Shown here in pieces: positions 53,789 to 62,573 of a stretch of DNA of 64,000 bases. The notes under the pieces were generated by a model. That model was not told where the DNA came from, did not search any database, and saw only the letters and a program-made list of their open reading frames with translations. The stretch lies in assembly GCA_027489965.1 (NCBI GenBank), contig JAIXZA010000174.1:1-64000 (forward strand). The letters run 5' to 3'. Positions within the stretch are counted from its first letter, which is position 1; the number at the start of each line of letters is the position of its first letter. A program made the position numbers and the translations under genes. The stretch is from Verrucomicrobiaceae bacterium. Its GTDB lineage: Bacteria > Verrucomicrobiota > Verrucomicrobiia > Verrucomicrobiales > Verrucomicrobiaceae.

Positions 53789-55138
53789 CTAAATGGCCCA
53801 GCCTTTGCGATAGGTCTTCGTGAGAAGTTTGTCGGCAGCGGGGTTGTTTTTGAAGGTAAAGGCTTGGGTATCCCACTCAAGAGTTTTGGGGTTCAGTGGG
53901 CGTCCGGTGCGTTGATCAATCTCGCCAATGGCTAGACGTGTAGCTACATTGCCGAGCTGCACGGTTTCTGACAATGGGCCAGCATAGTCGAAGCCGTCGC
54001 TGGTCTTTTCGCCGCCAAGACAGGCATCCACCCAGCGATGCCAGTGACTCAGTCCCTGTTCTTTTGGGTATTGGAACCCAGTAAATTTGTCCAGTGGATA
54101 GAGTCGCGGCCCAGCCACATGAGCCAGCACGAGGTTGCCTGTTTCACCAATGAAGATGGAGCCGCTCTTTGGTAAATCCAGGTTGCCTGGCATCTGAGCT
54201 AACTTGCGATCCGGGCGCAGTCCCCCGTCTGTCCAGGTTACCTTCAGCGTCTTGCCAGCGATACGTTCATTCCCTGGAAAAAGATATTCGATCTGCTGCG
54301 TGGTGGGCCAGATGTGTTCATTGATGCCGCTGTTTTCTGCGGTGATCTGAATCGGTGCATTCAGGCCGAGCGCGGTAAAAACGGGATCAAGAATGTGACA
54401 GCCAAAGTCCCCCAAAGCACCACCTCCAAAATCCTGCCAATCACGCCAAACGAAGGGATGATAGCAAGGGGCATAAGCCCGCTTGGGTGCCACACCTAAC
54501 CAGAGATCCCAGTTCACATGACTCGGCACTTTGGAACTAGAAGCAGGCGCTAACCGTTTGTTACGCTCATTGCCTGTGACTGATACCCAAGAGTGTACTT
54601 CTTTGATTTTTCCAATGGCACCTTCTTTGATTAGACGAGTCCCTAGACGGTACTCCAGTGCCGAGTGAATCTGATTTCCCATCTGTGTGACGACCTTGGC
54701 CTTAGCTGCCTCCAGACGCATTTGCCGCGCCTCCCAGACAGTGTGGGCCAGAGGTTTTTGACAATAGACATGCTTACCTCGGCGCATGGCATCAATGGCC
54801 ACCTTGGCATGCATGTGATCAGGAATACCGATGTTTACCGCATCAAATTTGTCCTCCAACTTGGCAAACATTTCCCGGTAGTCGGTGAAATGCGCCACAT
54901 TGGGGAAGTCCGTATCCACTTTACCAAAGCGGCTGCTGTCGATGTCACAAAAACCGACATACTGCACATTCGCATGAGCCCCGATGTTTTTGATATCGCT
55001 AAACGCCATACCGTCGGCACCAACGGAGACGACTTGCAGCTTAGAGTTTGGGTTGGCCGACTTTACGACGGCAGGGAAAGCAATGGCACTAGCCGCAAAA
55101 GTGGCCTGCTTTAAAAAAGATCGACGTGTCTTTGGCAT
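53789..55138 (-). CDS. Tat-exported Gfo/Idh/MocA family oxidoreductase
   Basis: A 449-residue protein with a twin-arginine signal (RRSFLK at residues 4-9, then ATFAASAIAFPAVV). The Rossmann segment is LQVVSVGADGMAFSDIKNIG rather than the exact GxGxxG. The EKP-type catalytic box is CQKPLAHTVWEAR. The C-terminal half (GGALGDFGCHILDPVFTALG) is the bacterial Gfo/Idh fold. NAD(P)-dependent sugar or inositol oxidation is the usual reaction. It is divergent from the pentapeptide-repeat gene, and tail-to-tail with the serine hydrolase. Confidence 0.93.
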   Translation of the reverse strand: MPKTRRSFLKQATFAASAIAFPAVVKSANPNSKLQVVSVGADGMAFSDIKNIGAHANVQYVGFCDIDSSRFGKVDTDFPNVAHFTDYREMFAKLEDKFDAVNIGIPDHMHAKVAIDAMRRGKHVYCQKPLAHTVWEARQMRLEAAKAKVVTQMGNQIHSALEYRLGTRLIKEGAIGKIKEVHSWVSVTGNERNKRLAPASSSKVPSHVNWDLWLGVAPKRAYAPCYHPFVWRDWQDFGGGALGDFGCHILDPVFTALGLNAPIQITAENSGINEHIWPTTQQIEYLFPGNERIAGKTLKVTWTDGGLRPDRKLAQMPGNLDLPKSGSIFIGETGNLVLAHVAGPRLYPLDKFTGFQYPKEQGLSHWHRWVDACLGGEKTSDGFDYAGPLSETVQLGNVATRLAIGEIDQRTGRPLNPKTLEWDTQAFTFKNNPAADKLLTKTYRKGWAI

Positions 55139-55272
55139 GGCTTCACATACGAACTAACGTGCTTAATCTTATCCAATTGAGCTACATATTCATATGATAC
55201 ATGACATTTATGCATGACGGTTGAACGCATCTTCGTTTGCGATGCTCAAAGACCTCCTCCATCATCTCGATC

Positions 55273-55743
55273 ATGGCTAGCATTACGACTGAAAAAATCC
55301 TCGCACACACCCTATGGTTAGACACTGAAGGGAGAAGTGGACGCAAGATCGACGAAACAGGCATGAACCTTGCTGGGGCCATGCTCAATGATCTGAACCT
55401 CGCCAAAGTGCATCTTGTAGGCACGACCATGACCAAAGCAAATCTGGCAGGCACCAATCTCATGAATGCCGACTTCAGCGGTGCCAATTTAGATAGCGCT
55501 AACCTAAGTGGCGCAAATCTCAGCGGTGCTGATCTCGGTGGCGTATCCCTGCGGAACTCGAATTTGAGTCACGCCAATCTCCAAGGTGCCGATCTCTCTG
55601 GAGCTAACCTCGAAGGTGCCAATCTCGAGAGTGCAGACTTCACAAACGCGGATCTCATCGCTGCTAATTTGAAACGTTCAATTCAAACAGGCATGATCCT
55701 CACCGGTGCCAAGCTGGCAGATACTCAGGGCATCGAGCGCTGA
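55273..55743 (+). CDS. Pentapeptide-repeat protein
   Basis: A 156-residue protein with a short N-terminal helix (MASITTEKILAHTLWLDTEG) and then about 20 A(D/N)LxX pentapeptides (ANLDSANLSGANLSGADLGG and on). This predicts a right-handed quadrilateral beta-helix. Some such proteins mimic DNA and protect gyrase (Qnr type); most have no known role. No catalytic residues. I chose the ATG at 55273; an earlier ATG at 55237 adds 12 residues. A terminator hairpin follows within 30 bases. Confidence 0.87.
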   Translation: MASITTEKILAHTLWLDTEGRSGRKIDETGMNLAGAMLNDLNLAKVHLVGTTMTKANLAGTNLMNADFSGANLDSANLSGANLSGADLGGVSLRNSNLSHANLQGADLSGANLEGANLESADFTNADLIAANLKRSIQTGMILTGAKLADTQGIER

Positions 55744-55769
55744 TTTCACCCAGCCTGCTGAACAAACAT

Positions 55770-55806
55770 AAAAAAGCGAAGCTCCGATAGGGGCTCCGCT
55801 TTTTGT
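55770..55806. terminator. Bidirectional terminator between pentapeptide and peroxiredoxin genes
   Basis: AAAAAGCG-A-AGCTCC pairs with GGGGCT-C-CGCTTTTT (one mismatch, one G-T wobble) around a 5-base loop. A-rich and T-rich ends let it work for both converging genes. Confidence 0.85.
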
Positions 55807-55827
55807 TCAAAATTTACCTGCGATACT

Positions 55828-56352
55828 TTACTTCAACCCGCCAAGCACCCGTTTGATGTCAGCGGCCTGTTCAGCCGTGGAGGCCGTTTTGTCATGCCAG
55901 ACCACTTTGCCGTCCTTCACTAAGAAGCACTGGCGTGTCGCAAGATTCAGCAGACCTTTAACCATTTTCTCCACTTTGAAAGCCTCGACCACCTTACCTT
56001 CTGGATCAGCAATGAGATCATACGGCAGAGTAAAATCCGCTTTGAATTTCTTTTGGGCTTCCGGCTTATCAAAGGAAACTCCCAGGACTTGCACACCATC
56101 CTTCGTCAAATCGGCAAAGGCATCACGGAGAGAGCAAGCCTGCTTCGTGCAGCCTGGCGTATTAGCCTTGGGATAAAAGAAGACCACCGTTGGTCCCTTT
56201 TTATAGACATCGGCAAAATTAACGGTCACGCCGTCTTGATTGATACCGGAAACCTCGGGGGCTGCATAGTTGACTTTTTCGCCTTCTCCGGCGTTGGCGC
56301 TGCCGAAGAGCCCGGCAAAGATGGCAGTAAATAGGCGCATGGTCTGTTTCAT
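55828..56352 (-). CDS. bcp: Exported peroxiredoxin, BCP/AhpC-TSA family
   Basis: A 174-residue thiol peroxidase. The peroxidatic Cys is C68 in YPKANTPGCTKQACSLRD, with the resolving C73 five residues later, as in atypical 2-Cys BCP. A signal peptide (MRLFTAIFAGLFGSANA) suggests export to the periplasm, unusual for BCP, which is mostly cytoplasmic. The ATG at 56352 is chosen because an earlier in-frame start (56433) puts 27 charged residues before the signal. It is divergent from lpxI with 149 bases between the starts. Confidence 0.9.
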   Translation of the reverse strand: MKQTMRLFTAIFAGLFGSANAGEGEKVNYAAPEVSGINQDGVTVNFADVYKKGPTVVFFYPKANTPGCTKQACSLRDAFADLTKDGVQVLGVSFDKPEAQKKFKADFTLPYDLIADPEGKVVEAFKVEKMVKGLLNLATRQCFLVKDGKVVWHDKTASTAEQAADIKRVLGGLK

Positions 56353-56501
56353 GGAGATTTGTTGGATTGGCTTGAGGATAGGTAATGCCAAACGGCACGG
56401 ACTGATTCGTTCTCGCGCCTGTTTTGGATGCAAGTGGTATTCCTTTCGTAATTCCCTCTCTTGCCTATGAGCCGGTCCCGTGTTCCATGGTCGCTGAATT
56501 C

Positions 56502-57317
56502 ATGTCTGTCGATCTGTCCTCCATCGCCCTCATCGCCGGGAACGGCATTTACCCAGAGACCTTCATCACCGCAGCGAGGAAGGCCGGAGTTCAGCGACTC
56601 GTCGTGGCAGCCTTTCTCAATGAAACCAAACCCGAAATCGAAAAGCTGGTGGACGCCATCGAGTGGTTCCGAGTCGGGCAGCTTGGCAAAATGATCGCCT
56701 TTTTCAAAAAACAACAGATTCAGCAAGTCGTCATGGTCGGACAGATCGCTCCAAAGAACCTCTTCGATCTGCGGCCAGACCTTCGGCTACTTATGATGCT
56801 AGCCCGTTTAAAAAAAAGAAACGCCGAGACCCTCTTTGGTGGCATTGCGGATGAATTGTGCAAAGACAGCATCTCTTTACTACCTGCGACTACCTTTCTA
56901 GAACATCTCATGCCCGCAGTGGGTCATGTCATGGGACCACAGATCAAAAAGCGGCGCTGGGAGGATGCTGAATACGGATTCAGTATCGCCAAAGAAAGCA
57001 GCCGGCTCGACATTGGGCAGACCGTCGTGGTGAAAAATGGCACTGTTTTAGCCGTTGAAGCCTTTGAAGGAACCAACGAAGCCGTGAAGCGCGGTGGAGC
57101 TATGGGACGCGGCGGAGCCACGATGGTTAAGGTTTCTAAACCTAACCAAGACATGAGATTTGATGTTCCTGTCATCGGACCCGACACCATCCGGAATGCC
57201 GCCTTTGCAGGCGTCGATTTGATTGCCGTAGAGGCTGGAAAGACGCTGTTACTAGGCTTCGACGAGATTGAGCGTGAATGCCAGACCTCTAAAATCACGA
57301 TCATTGCCCTTAGTTAG
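56502..57317 (+). CDS. lpxI: UDP-2,3-diacylglucosamine pyrophosphatase LpxI
   Basis: A 271-residue protein of the DUF1009/LpxI family, which hydrolyses UDP-2,3-diacylglucosamine to lipid X in lipid A synthesis and replaces LpxH. The N-terminal Rossmann-like part begins IALIAGNGIYPETFITAARK. The conserved C-terminal catalytic part holds DIGQTVVVKNGTVLAVEAFE, GTNEAVKRGG and MRFDVPVIGPDTI. It supports an outer membrane with lipopolysaccharide. The start is not certain: ATG 56502 gives the family N-terminus, 56487 or 56424 would extend it. The other lpx genes are elsewhere. Confidence 0.92.
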   Translation: MSVDLSSIALIAGNGIYPETFITAARKAGVQRLVVAAFLNETKPEIEKLVDAIEWFRVGQLGKMIAFFKKQQIQQVVMVGQIAPKNLFDLRPDLRLLMMLARLKKRNAETLFGGIADELCKDSISLLPATTFLEHLMPAVGHVMGPQIKKRRWEDAEYGFSIAKESSRLDIGQTVVVKNGTVLAVEAFEGTNEAVKRGGAMGRGGATMVKVSKPNQDMRFDVPVIGPDTIRNAAFAGVDLIAVEAGKTLLLGFDEIERECQTSKITIIALS

Positions 57318-57329
57318 ACAAATTCCCAT

Positions 57330-57346
57330 TTGTGAGAATTTCACAA
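57330..57346. promoter_or_regulatory. Inverted repeat upstream of the Sel1-repeat gene
   Basis: TTGTGA-GAATT-TCACAA, perfect 6-bp arms, 12 bases after the lpxI stop and 45 before the next start. It resembles a CRP half-site pair but with a 5-base spacer instead of 6. An A-run follows, so it may also be part of a terminator acting on the minus strand. Confidence 0.4.
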
Positions 57347-57390
57347 AAAAAGCGGTTAAGTCTTGATTTATTAGGCTTAAACCGGAAAAA

Positions 57391-59109
57391 ATGAACGCTC
57401 GCCCGATTTGTCGGGTCAATCAGAGTCCATTCATCCAACCTCATATGTTACTAACCGCACTTAAAGTTAAACTCGCCGCCATGGTCGCAGTCGCTGGTCT
57501 TGATACCGCCGAAATGCCAGGGACAAGCGCAGAACTCAACAAAGTTCTTGAAGCCCTCGCCTCTGACCAGGCTGCTGCTCAAAAAGCAGCTCAGGACAAA
57601 ACCACTGGACCTGATGTTAATAAGTCTTTCAACGAAGCACTCGTGAAAGTTCAGGAACTGGCCAAAGCCGGTGACAAAGACGCTCAATACGCGCTAGCCC
57701 ATTGGGGTGTGCTGAGTAACAGCGACGTCAACGCAGCCGTTGACCTTTACCGCAAAGCAGCAGCTCAAGGCCAAGTGCTTGCTAAAGTTGAACTGGCTCA
57801 AGTCCTCCTCCAAGCCGCCCCACAAGATCAAGAAAAGGCTAAAGAAGCCGTCAAACTGATCCAGGAAGCTGAAGCTGCTGACAACAAAGTCGCCCGCCGC
57901 CTACTCGCCAATCTCTACGTTTCCGGCGCACCGAATGTAGGCATTGAACAAAGCGTCGAAAAAGCCAAGACTCTTCTCGAAAAAGGCAGTACCGCTGGTG
58001 ACGGCGAGTCCACCCTCGGCCTTAGTCAGCTTTACGCCGCAGGCGTTCCAGGACTGGCTGCTGACGCTCAAAAATCTCTCGACTATTTGATCAAAGCAAC
58101 CGAGCAAAAAAATGCCGTCGCTATGAGCACCTACGCCGCACGTCTCTTTGACGGCGACACCGGTGAAAAGCCATTGGTCAAAAAAGATCCAGCTGCTGCC
58201 ATGAAGATGTTTGAAGATGCAGCCGCTACCGGTTTCGCAGCTGCCAATCGTCTCCTCGGTGCCATTTATGAAAATGGTCTCGGCGGTAACACGAAGAGCA
58301 TCAAGAAAGCCGTCGATTACTACACCAAGGCCGCTAACGCCAATGATGGTGAAGCCCTCTTCCGCCTTGGAAACTTCTTCGAAGCAGGCATCAAAGAAGG
58401 TGAAGGCGAAAAAGCTGAAGTCGTCGTTCAACAGAATGCCAAAAGCGCTCTCGACCTCTATCGCCTCGCTGCTCAAAACGGCCAAGCTTCCGCTTTCTAC
58501 AACGTCGGTGTTTATTATGAAACTGGCACCGTGGTGGACAAAGATCCAATCAAGGCTTTTGCCTTCCTCCTGAAAGCCGCCACCTCCGGCGTGCCTCAGG
58601 CTCAGTTCCGCCTCGCTGGTTTGTATCAGCAGGGCACAGGCACCTCACAGGACATCGTCGCCGCCATGGCTTGGTTTGACCGCGCTGCCTCCGCAGGCTT
58701 CGCACCTGCCCAGATCGCTCTCGGCCAGATGTTTGAAACCGGTGCAGGCCTAGGCCGTGCCAACCCAGCCGCTGCTGCTCTTCAATATGAAGCTGCTTCA
58801 GAAGCTGGCGTGCCACTCGCCATGCTGCGTCTGGCTAGCCTCAATGAGCGTGGCCTGGCTAACATCAAGGATAACAAAGCCGTGCCAAACCTGGCTCGCG
58901 CTCTTGCCTACGCTGACCTCGCCGTTGACGCTTCCCAAAAAGCTGAAGTCGCCGTGAAATATCGCGACGAGCTGAAGGCAAAAATGAAAGCTGATGATAT
59001 CGCTGAAGCCCAAAAGATCTACGACAGCAAAAAGAAATCTGATACCGCAGCTCCAGCAGCAGCGACCGATGCCCCTGCTGCCAAGAGCAAAGGCTCCAGC
59101 AAAAAATAA
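57391..59109 (+). CDS. Sel1-repeat protein
   Basis: A 572-residue protein made of Sel1-like (TPR-related) repeats from about residue 90 to 530. Typical units are DAQYALAHWGVLSNSDVNAA, AAATGFAAANRLLGAIYENG, GQASAFYNVGVYYETGTVVD and GVPQAQFRLAGLYQQGTGTS. The N-terminus is odd: if translated from 57391 it has no clear signal, while an internal ATG at 57445 begins MLLTALKVKLAAMVAVAGLD, weakly signal-like. The tail (AAPAAATDAPAAKSKGSSKK) is low complexity. Sel1 proteins are scaffolds for protein-protein contacts. It has its own strong terminator. Confidence 0.87.
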   Translation: MNARPICRVNQSPFIQPHMLLTALKVKLAAMVAVAGLDTAEMPGTSAELNKVLEALASDQAAAQKAAQDKTTGPDVNKSFNEALVKVQELAKAGDKDAQYALAHWGVLSNSDVNAAVDLYRKAAAQGQVLAKVELAQVLLQAAPQDQEKAKEAVKLIQEAEAADNKVARRLLANLYVSGAPNVGIEQSVEKAKTLLEKGSTAGDGESTLGLSQLYAAGVPGLAADAQKSLDYLIKATEQKNAVAMSTYAARLFDGDTGEKPLVKKDPAAAMKMFEDAAATGFAAANRLLGAIYENGLGGNTKSIKKAVDYYTKAANANDGEALFRLGNFFEAGIKEGEGEKAEVVVQQNAKSALDLYRLAAQNGQASAFYNVGVYYETGTVVDKDPIKAFAFLLKAATSGVPQAQFRLAGLYQQGTGTSQDIVAAMAWFDRAASAGFAPAQIALGQMFETGAGLGRANPAAAALQYEAASEAGVPLAMLRLASLNERGLANIKDNKAVPNLARALAYADLAVDASQKAEVAVKYRDELKAKMKADDIAEAQKIYDSKKKSDTAAPAAATDAPAAKSKGSSKK

Positions 59110-59160
59110 GCTGAAAATTGAATAAATTCGGCTTGTCAAAACAGAACAAGTCGCTAGTCT

Positions 59161-59196
59161 CCGGCTCCCCTTCATCAGGGGAGCCGGTTTTCTTTT
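59161..59196 (+). terminator. Terminator of the Sel1-repeat gene
   Basis: A perfect 10-bp G+C-rich stem (CCGGCTCCCC with GGGGAGCCGG), 7-base loop, followed by TTTTCTTTT. It lies directly before the tRNA-Ala gene. Confidence 0.93.
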
Positions 59197-59198
59197 CC

Positions 59199-59274
59199 GG
59201 GGCATTAGCTCAGTTGGTAGAGCGCCTGCATGGCATGCAGGAGGTCAGCGGTTCGAACCCGCTATGCTCCACCA
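59199..59274 (+). tRNA. tRNA-Ala (anticodon GGC)
   Basis: A 76-base cloverleaf. The acceptor GGGGCAT pairs with ATGCTCC (one G-T). The D stem is GCTC/GAGC, and the anticodon arm CCTGC-ATGGCAT-GCAGG carries GGC. The T arm holds GGTTCGAACC. CCA is encoded. It reads Ala GCC codons. Confidence 0.96.
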
Positions 59275-59380
59275 AAGGCAGCGTAAACAAAGCCGCCTGA
59301 AACCCTGTCCTTCGCGTGGTATTTGCATTCCCCCGCATCGTGGCCGATACATCGCGCCTGACCATCTACCCCGCACGCTT

Positions 59381-61021
59381 GTGACTGAATCAAGATCCCC
59401 TGAGCCAAAAAAGAAATCCTCCCTGCTAGGCCGCCTGAAAGCGGGCCTGAAAAAAGTCATCGGGCTGGGTGAAAAGAAAACCGCCGCCACTCCACGATCC
59501 AAGGCTGAGACCGAACATCATGTGGCCAAGATGTTTCCGCATACTCGAGGCCCTCGTGAGGACCGCCCAGCACGTGAGCCACGCTCAGATCGTCCCCGCC
59601 GCGAAGCCCCCCCACGCGAAGACCGCCCACGCCGTGATGGCGCCCCTAGCGCTGATCGTCCCCGCCGCGATGGCCCACCCCGTGAAGACCGCCCTCAGCG
59701 TGGCGCTGGACGCGGTGGCCGCAATGAGCGTGGCCCTGGCCGAGATCGTAGTGAAGATGCGCCCGTGCGTGAAAACTACGCGCCAGAGCCACCGCCGCCC
59801 GCACCTCCAGTTCCAGAAGGCCCCTACCCTGAAGCTTTCCAGATCCTTGGCCTAGCCGACTCCGTGCTGGCCGCCATTCGTGAGAGTGGGTATGAAAAAC
59901 CCACCACCATTCAGGAGCGCTCTATCCCGATCATCCTTGAATCCAAAGACGTCATCGGTGCCTCTCAGACCGGCACAGGAAAAACAGCTGCTTTTGCCCT
60001 TCCTACTCTCAGCCGCCTCGGTGCCCCTGGTAAATTCCGCTGTCTCGTGCTAGAGCCCACTCGTGAGCTCGCTGCGCAGGTCGTCGAGCAGTTTGAAAAA
60101 TACGGCAAGCACACTGGACTGCGCGTTCTCCTAGTTCATGGCGGCGTCGGCTATGACAAACAACGCAAAGGTTTGCAAAAAGGCGTGGATGTCGTCGTCG
60201 CCACCCCAGGTCGCTTGCTTGACTTCATGCAGGATGGTACGGCTAATCTGAATGACATCGACGTGCTCATCTTGGATGAAGTGGATCGCATGCTCGACAT
60301 GGGTTTCCTGCCGGATGTCCGCCGCATTGTCGAGCGCACACCCAAAGCACGTCAGACCCTCTTCTTCTCGGCCACCATGCCGCCGCAGATCAAAAGCTTG
60401 GCAGAATTTGCACTCAAAGATCCAGCCACGGTTGAAGTCGGCCTTCGTTTCTCCCCAGCAGAGACCGTGAGTCATTACATGTATCCCGTGGCAAGCGATC
60501 AGCGTCAGGAGCTACTTCTAGCCATCCTTGGAAAGACGCACTTCGAAAGTCTGATGATCTTTACCCGCACCAAAGCGCAGGCCGATCAGGTCTTTGGAGC
60601 GATCCAGGAAGAAGGTAAGTACAAGGCAGCCGTCATGCACTCCGACATCCGCCAAACAGAGCGCGAGCGTGCCCTCAAAGGCTTCCGCAGCGGTGAGTTT
60701 GAAGTCATCGTCGCCACCGATCTGGCCGCACGCGGCTTGGACGTTAGCGGCGTGACACACGTCATCAATTACATGGTGCCAGAGAACTCTGAAGACTATG
60801 TTCACCGCATCGGACGCACCGGACGCGCTCAAAAAGAAGGTGACGCCTACACCATGTTCTCGGCCGAAGAACTGCCCTATGTGGCCAGCATCGAGCGACT
60901 GATCAGCCAAAAGATCGAGCGCCGTAAGCTCGAAGGCTTTACCTACAAGTACACCACCGTCCTCGACGAAGAGGACAAAGCCCGCGCCATCTTGCATGGC
61001 CGGAAGAAAAAGCGGCGGTAA
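59381..61021 (+). CDS. DEAD-box RNA helicase with an Arg-rich N-terminal tail
   Basis: A 546-residue helicase. The only in-frame ATG upstream (59264) lies inside tRNA-Ala, so I use the GTG at 59381. Residues about 50-150 are low complexity with five D-R-P-x-R/E units (REDRPRRDGAP and similar), likely RNA-binding. The core has the Q motif TTIQERSIPIILESKDVIG, Walker A SQTGTGKTAAF, Ib PTRELAAQVVEQ, motif II DEVD in place of DEAD, motif III SATMPPQIK, and motif VI YVHRIGRTGRAQK. This is the RhlE-like family. The tail is at the N-terminus, whereas RhlE proteins usually carry it at the C-terminus. A terminator follows. Confidence 0.93.
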   Translation: MTESRSPEPKKKSSLLGRLKAGLKKVIGLGEKKTAATPRSKAETEHHVAKMFPHTRGPREDRPAREPRSDRPRREAPPREDRPRRDGAPSADRPRRDGPPREDRPQRGAGRGGRNERGPGRDRSEDAPVRENYAPEPPPPAPPVPEGPYPEAFQILGLADSVLAAIRESGYEKPTTIQERSIPIILESKDVIGASQTGTGKTAAFALPTLSRLGAPGKFRCLVLEPTRELAAQVVEQFEKYGKHTGLRVLLVHGGVGYDKQRKGLQKGVDVVVATPGRLLDFMQDGTANLNDIDVLILDEVDRMLDMGFLPDVRRIVERTPKARQTLFFSATMPPQIKSLAEFALKDPATVEVGLRFSPAETVSHYMYPVASDQRQELLLAILGKTHFESLMIFTRTKAQADQVFGAIQEEGKYKAAVMHSDIRQTERERALKGFRSGEFEVIVATDLAARGLDVSGVTHVINYMVPENSEDYVHRIGRTGRAQKEGDAYTMFSAEELPYVASIERLISQKIERRKLEGFTYKYTTVLDEEDKARAILHGRKKKRR

Positions 61022-61039
61022 TCGAGTCCACACCCACCA

Positions 61040-61071
61040 GCAGTCCCCACCACAGAGGGGACTGCTTTTTT
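61040..61071. terminator. Terminator between the helicase gene and purD
   Basis: A perfect 9-bp stem (GCAGTCCCC with GGGGACTGC), 8-base loop, then six T. It serves the helicase gene and lies 7 bases before the 3' end of purD on the opposite strand. Confidence 0.9.
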
Positions 61072-61077
61072 GTATCC

Positions 61078-62328
61078 TTATTCGAAATGCATCTGACCGA
61101 TATCTGAGCGCCTCTGCAGGCCATCAAAGGTGACTTTGACAGATTCAGAATAGGCTTTATCTCGGGCCTCAGTACGAGTCGTCCCCTGCGCAACGATAGC
61201 TAGGACGCGTCCGCCATTTGTAGCGAACTGCCCCGCGTCATTCTTCTTGGTGCCACAGTGATAGACGCGAGCTCCTGAAACGGCTTCCAAACCACGGATG
61301 ACATCGCCATTTCGAGACGTGGCTGGATACCCAGCGGAGGCAGAGATCAGGCAAATACTCCAGCCTTCCGCAAACTGCAGCAGATCACGCTGAAGTTCAC
61401 CCTTAGCCGCCGCAAAGACATAACTGGCGAAATCACCGCGAACCATTGGCATCACAGCCTCAGCCTCAGGATCACCAAAGCGGCAATTGTATTCAATCAC
61501 CTTGGGACCGTCCGGCGTGAGCATGAGACCAAAGTAGAGGAATCCACGATAGTTCAGATTGTCCTGAATCAGCCCTTTGACGGTTGGCTGCACGATCTCA
61601 CGTTCGATACGCGCCATGAGTTCTGCATCAGCGAGCTGACGGCTGGCCACAGCGCCCATGCCACCAGTGTTTGGCCCTTGGTCATTGTCACCGATTCGTT
61701 TGTAATCACGAGCTGGCATGAGGATGTGATACTGATCGTCGCAGACAGAGGCAAACACGGAAAGCTCAGGCCCGATGAGACACTGCTCAACGACCAGATT
61801 GCCAGCACCAAAGATGCGCTTTTCCATCACATCATTAATGAAAGCCTCGGCTTCTTCGCGATTTGGACAAACAGCCACACCCTTGCCCGCGGCTAAACCG
61901 TCAAACTTGAGTACAATGGGGAATTCAGTGAGCGTTGCACGGGCTTCCTCAGCCGTCGCACACACCGTGTAGGTCGCCGTTGGGATCTGATGACGTTGGA
62001 GGAAATGTTTCGCAAAAGCTTTGGAAGCCTCAAGTTGGGCCGCCTCTTTCACCGGCCCCCAACATGGCAGGGCTGCTTCAGCACAGAGATTGGCCAATCC
62101 ACGGCCTTTCACCAACAACGCTTCCTCGCCTGCCACGCAGAGGTCGATGGCATTATCTTTCATCCAGGTGATCAGCTCTGGCAGATCAGGTACGTCCACC
62201 CGAGTCGCTAGCGTCGCGATGGCGTCGCTACCAGGGTAAGCGAAGAGTTGGTGTTTTTCAGGAGATTCACTCAGAGCTGTGATGAGGGCGTGCTCACGTC
62301 CGCCTTTGCCAGTAACCAGGATTTTCAT
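61078..62328 (-). CDS. purD: Phosphoribosylamine-glycine ligase
   Basis: A 416-residue ATP-grasp enzyme, the second step of de novo purine synthesis, joining phosphoribosylamine and glycine with ATP. The N-terminus MKILVTGKGGREHALITALS is the PurD start. FPIVLKFDGLAAGKGVAVCP and DYKRIGDNDQGPNTGGMGAV are the ATP-grasp segments, then YRGFLYFGLMLTPDGPKVIE and CRFGDPEAEAVM for substrate binding. Length fits the family. No other pur genes are in the window. Confidence 0.97.
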   Translation of the reverse strand: MKILVTGKGGREHALITALSESPEKHQLFAYPGSDAIATLATRVDVPDLPELITWMKDNAIDLCVAGEEALLVKGRGLANLCAEAALPCWGPVKEAAQLEASKAFAKHFLQRHQIPTATYTVCATAEEARATLTEFPIVLKFDGLAAGKGVAVCPNREEAEAFINDVMEKRIFGAGNLVVEQCLIGPELSVFASVCDDQYHILMPARDYKRIGDNDQGPNTGGMGAVASRQLADAELMARIEREIVQPTVKGLIQDNLNYRGFLYFGLMLTPDGPKVIEYNCRFGDPEAEAVMPMVRGDFASYVFAAAKGELQRDLLQFAEGWSICLISASAGYPATSRNGDVIRGLEAVSGARVYHCGTKKNDAGQFATNGGRVLAIVAQGTTRTEARDKAYSESVKVTFDGLQRRSDIGQMHFE

Positions 62329-62426
62329 GGACCATCATTCTTAGCGGGAAAGAACCTGACGCCAAATGCAAATCACATCTTGCCGAGATTCAGTCAGCAT
62401 TCATAATGTCCCCCTCGCTACGAGAC

Positions 62427-62499
62427 GCTCCTGTAGCTCAGCGGTTAGAGCAGGGAACTCATAATTCCTTGGTCCTCGGTTCAAATCCGGGTGGGAGCA
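62427..62499 (+). tRNA. tRNA with anticodon CAT (Ile2-like or elongator Met)
   Basis: A 73-base cloverleaf. The acceptor GCTCCTG pairs with TGGGAGC (two G-T pairs at the base), D stem GCTC/GAGC, anticodon loop CTCATAA, T-loop GGTTCAAATCC. CCA is not encoded. The stem next to the loop has A-T pairs, not the three G-C pairs of initiator tRNA. The CTTGGTC variable region and body look closer to the minor Ile tRNA whose CAU is converted to lysidine-AU by TilS than to elongator Met. Confidence 0.88.
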
Positions 62500-62573
62500 C
62501 TTTCTTTTCAGCAGCCAGAATGAGGGCGCGGCACTGGACAAAGGGCCGTGGCGACTGTAAAAGCGGTTCCTCC

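Noticed and set aside
59264-59380. ATG at 59264 as the helicase start
   Set aside because: It lies inside the 3' end of tRNA-Ala, and the first 39 residues it would add are not family-like.
62406-62573. Upstream extension of the DUF1080 protein
   Set aside because: The extension runs through the tRNA gene. A good lipoprotein signal begins at 62574.
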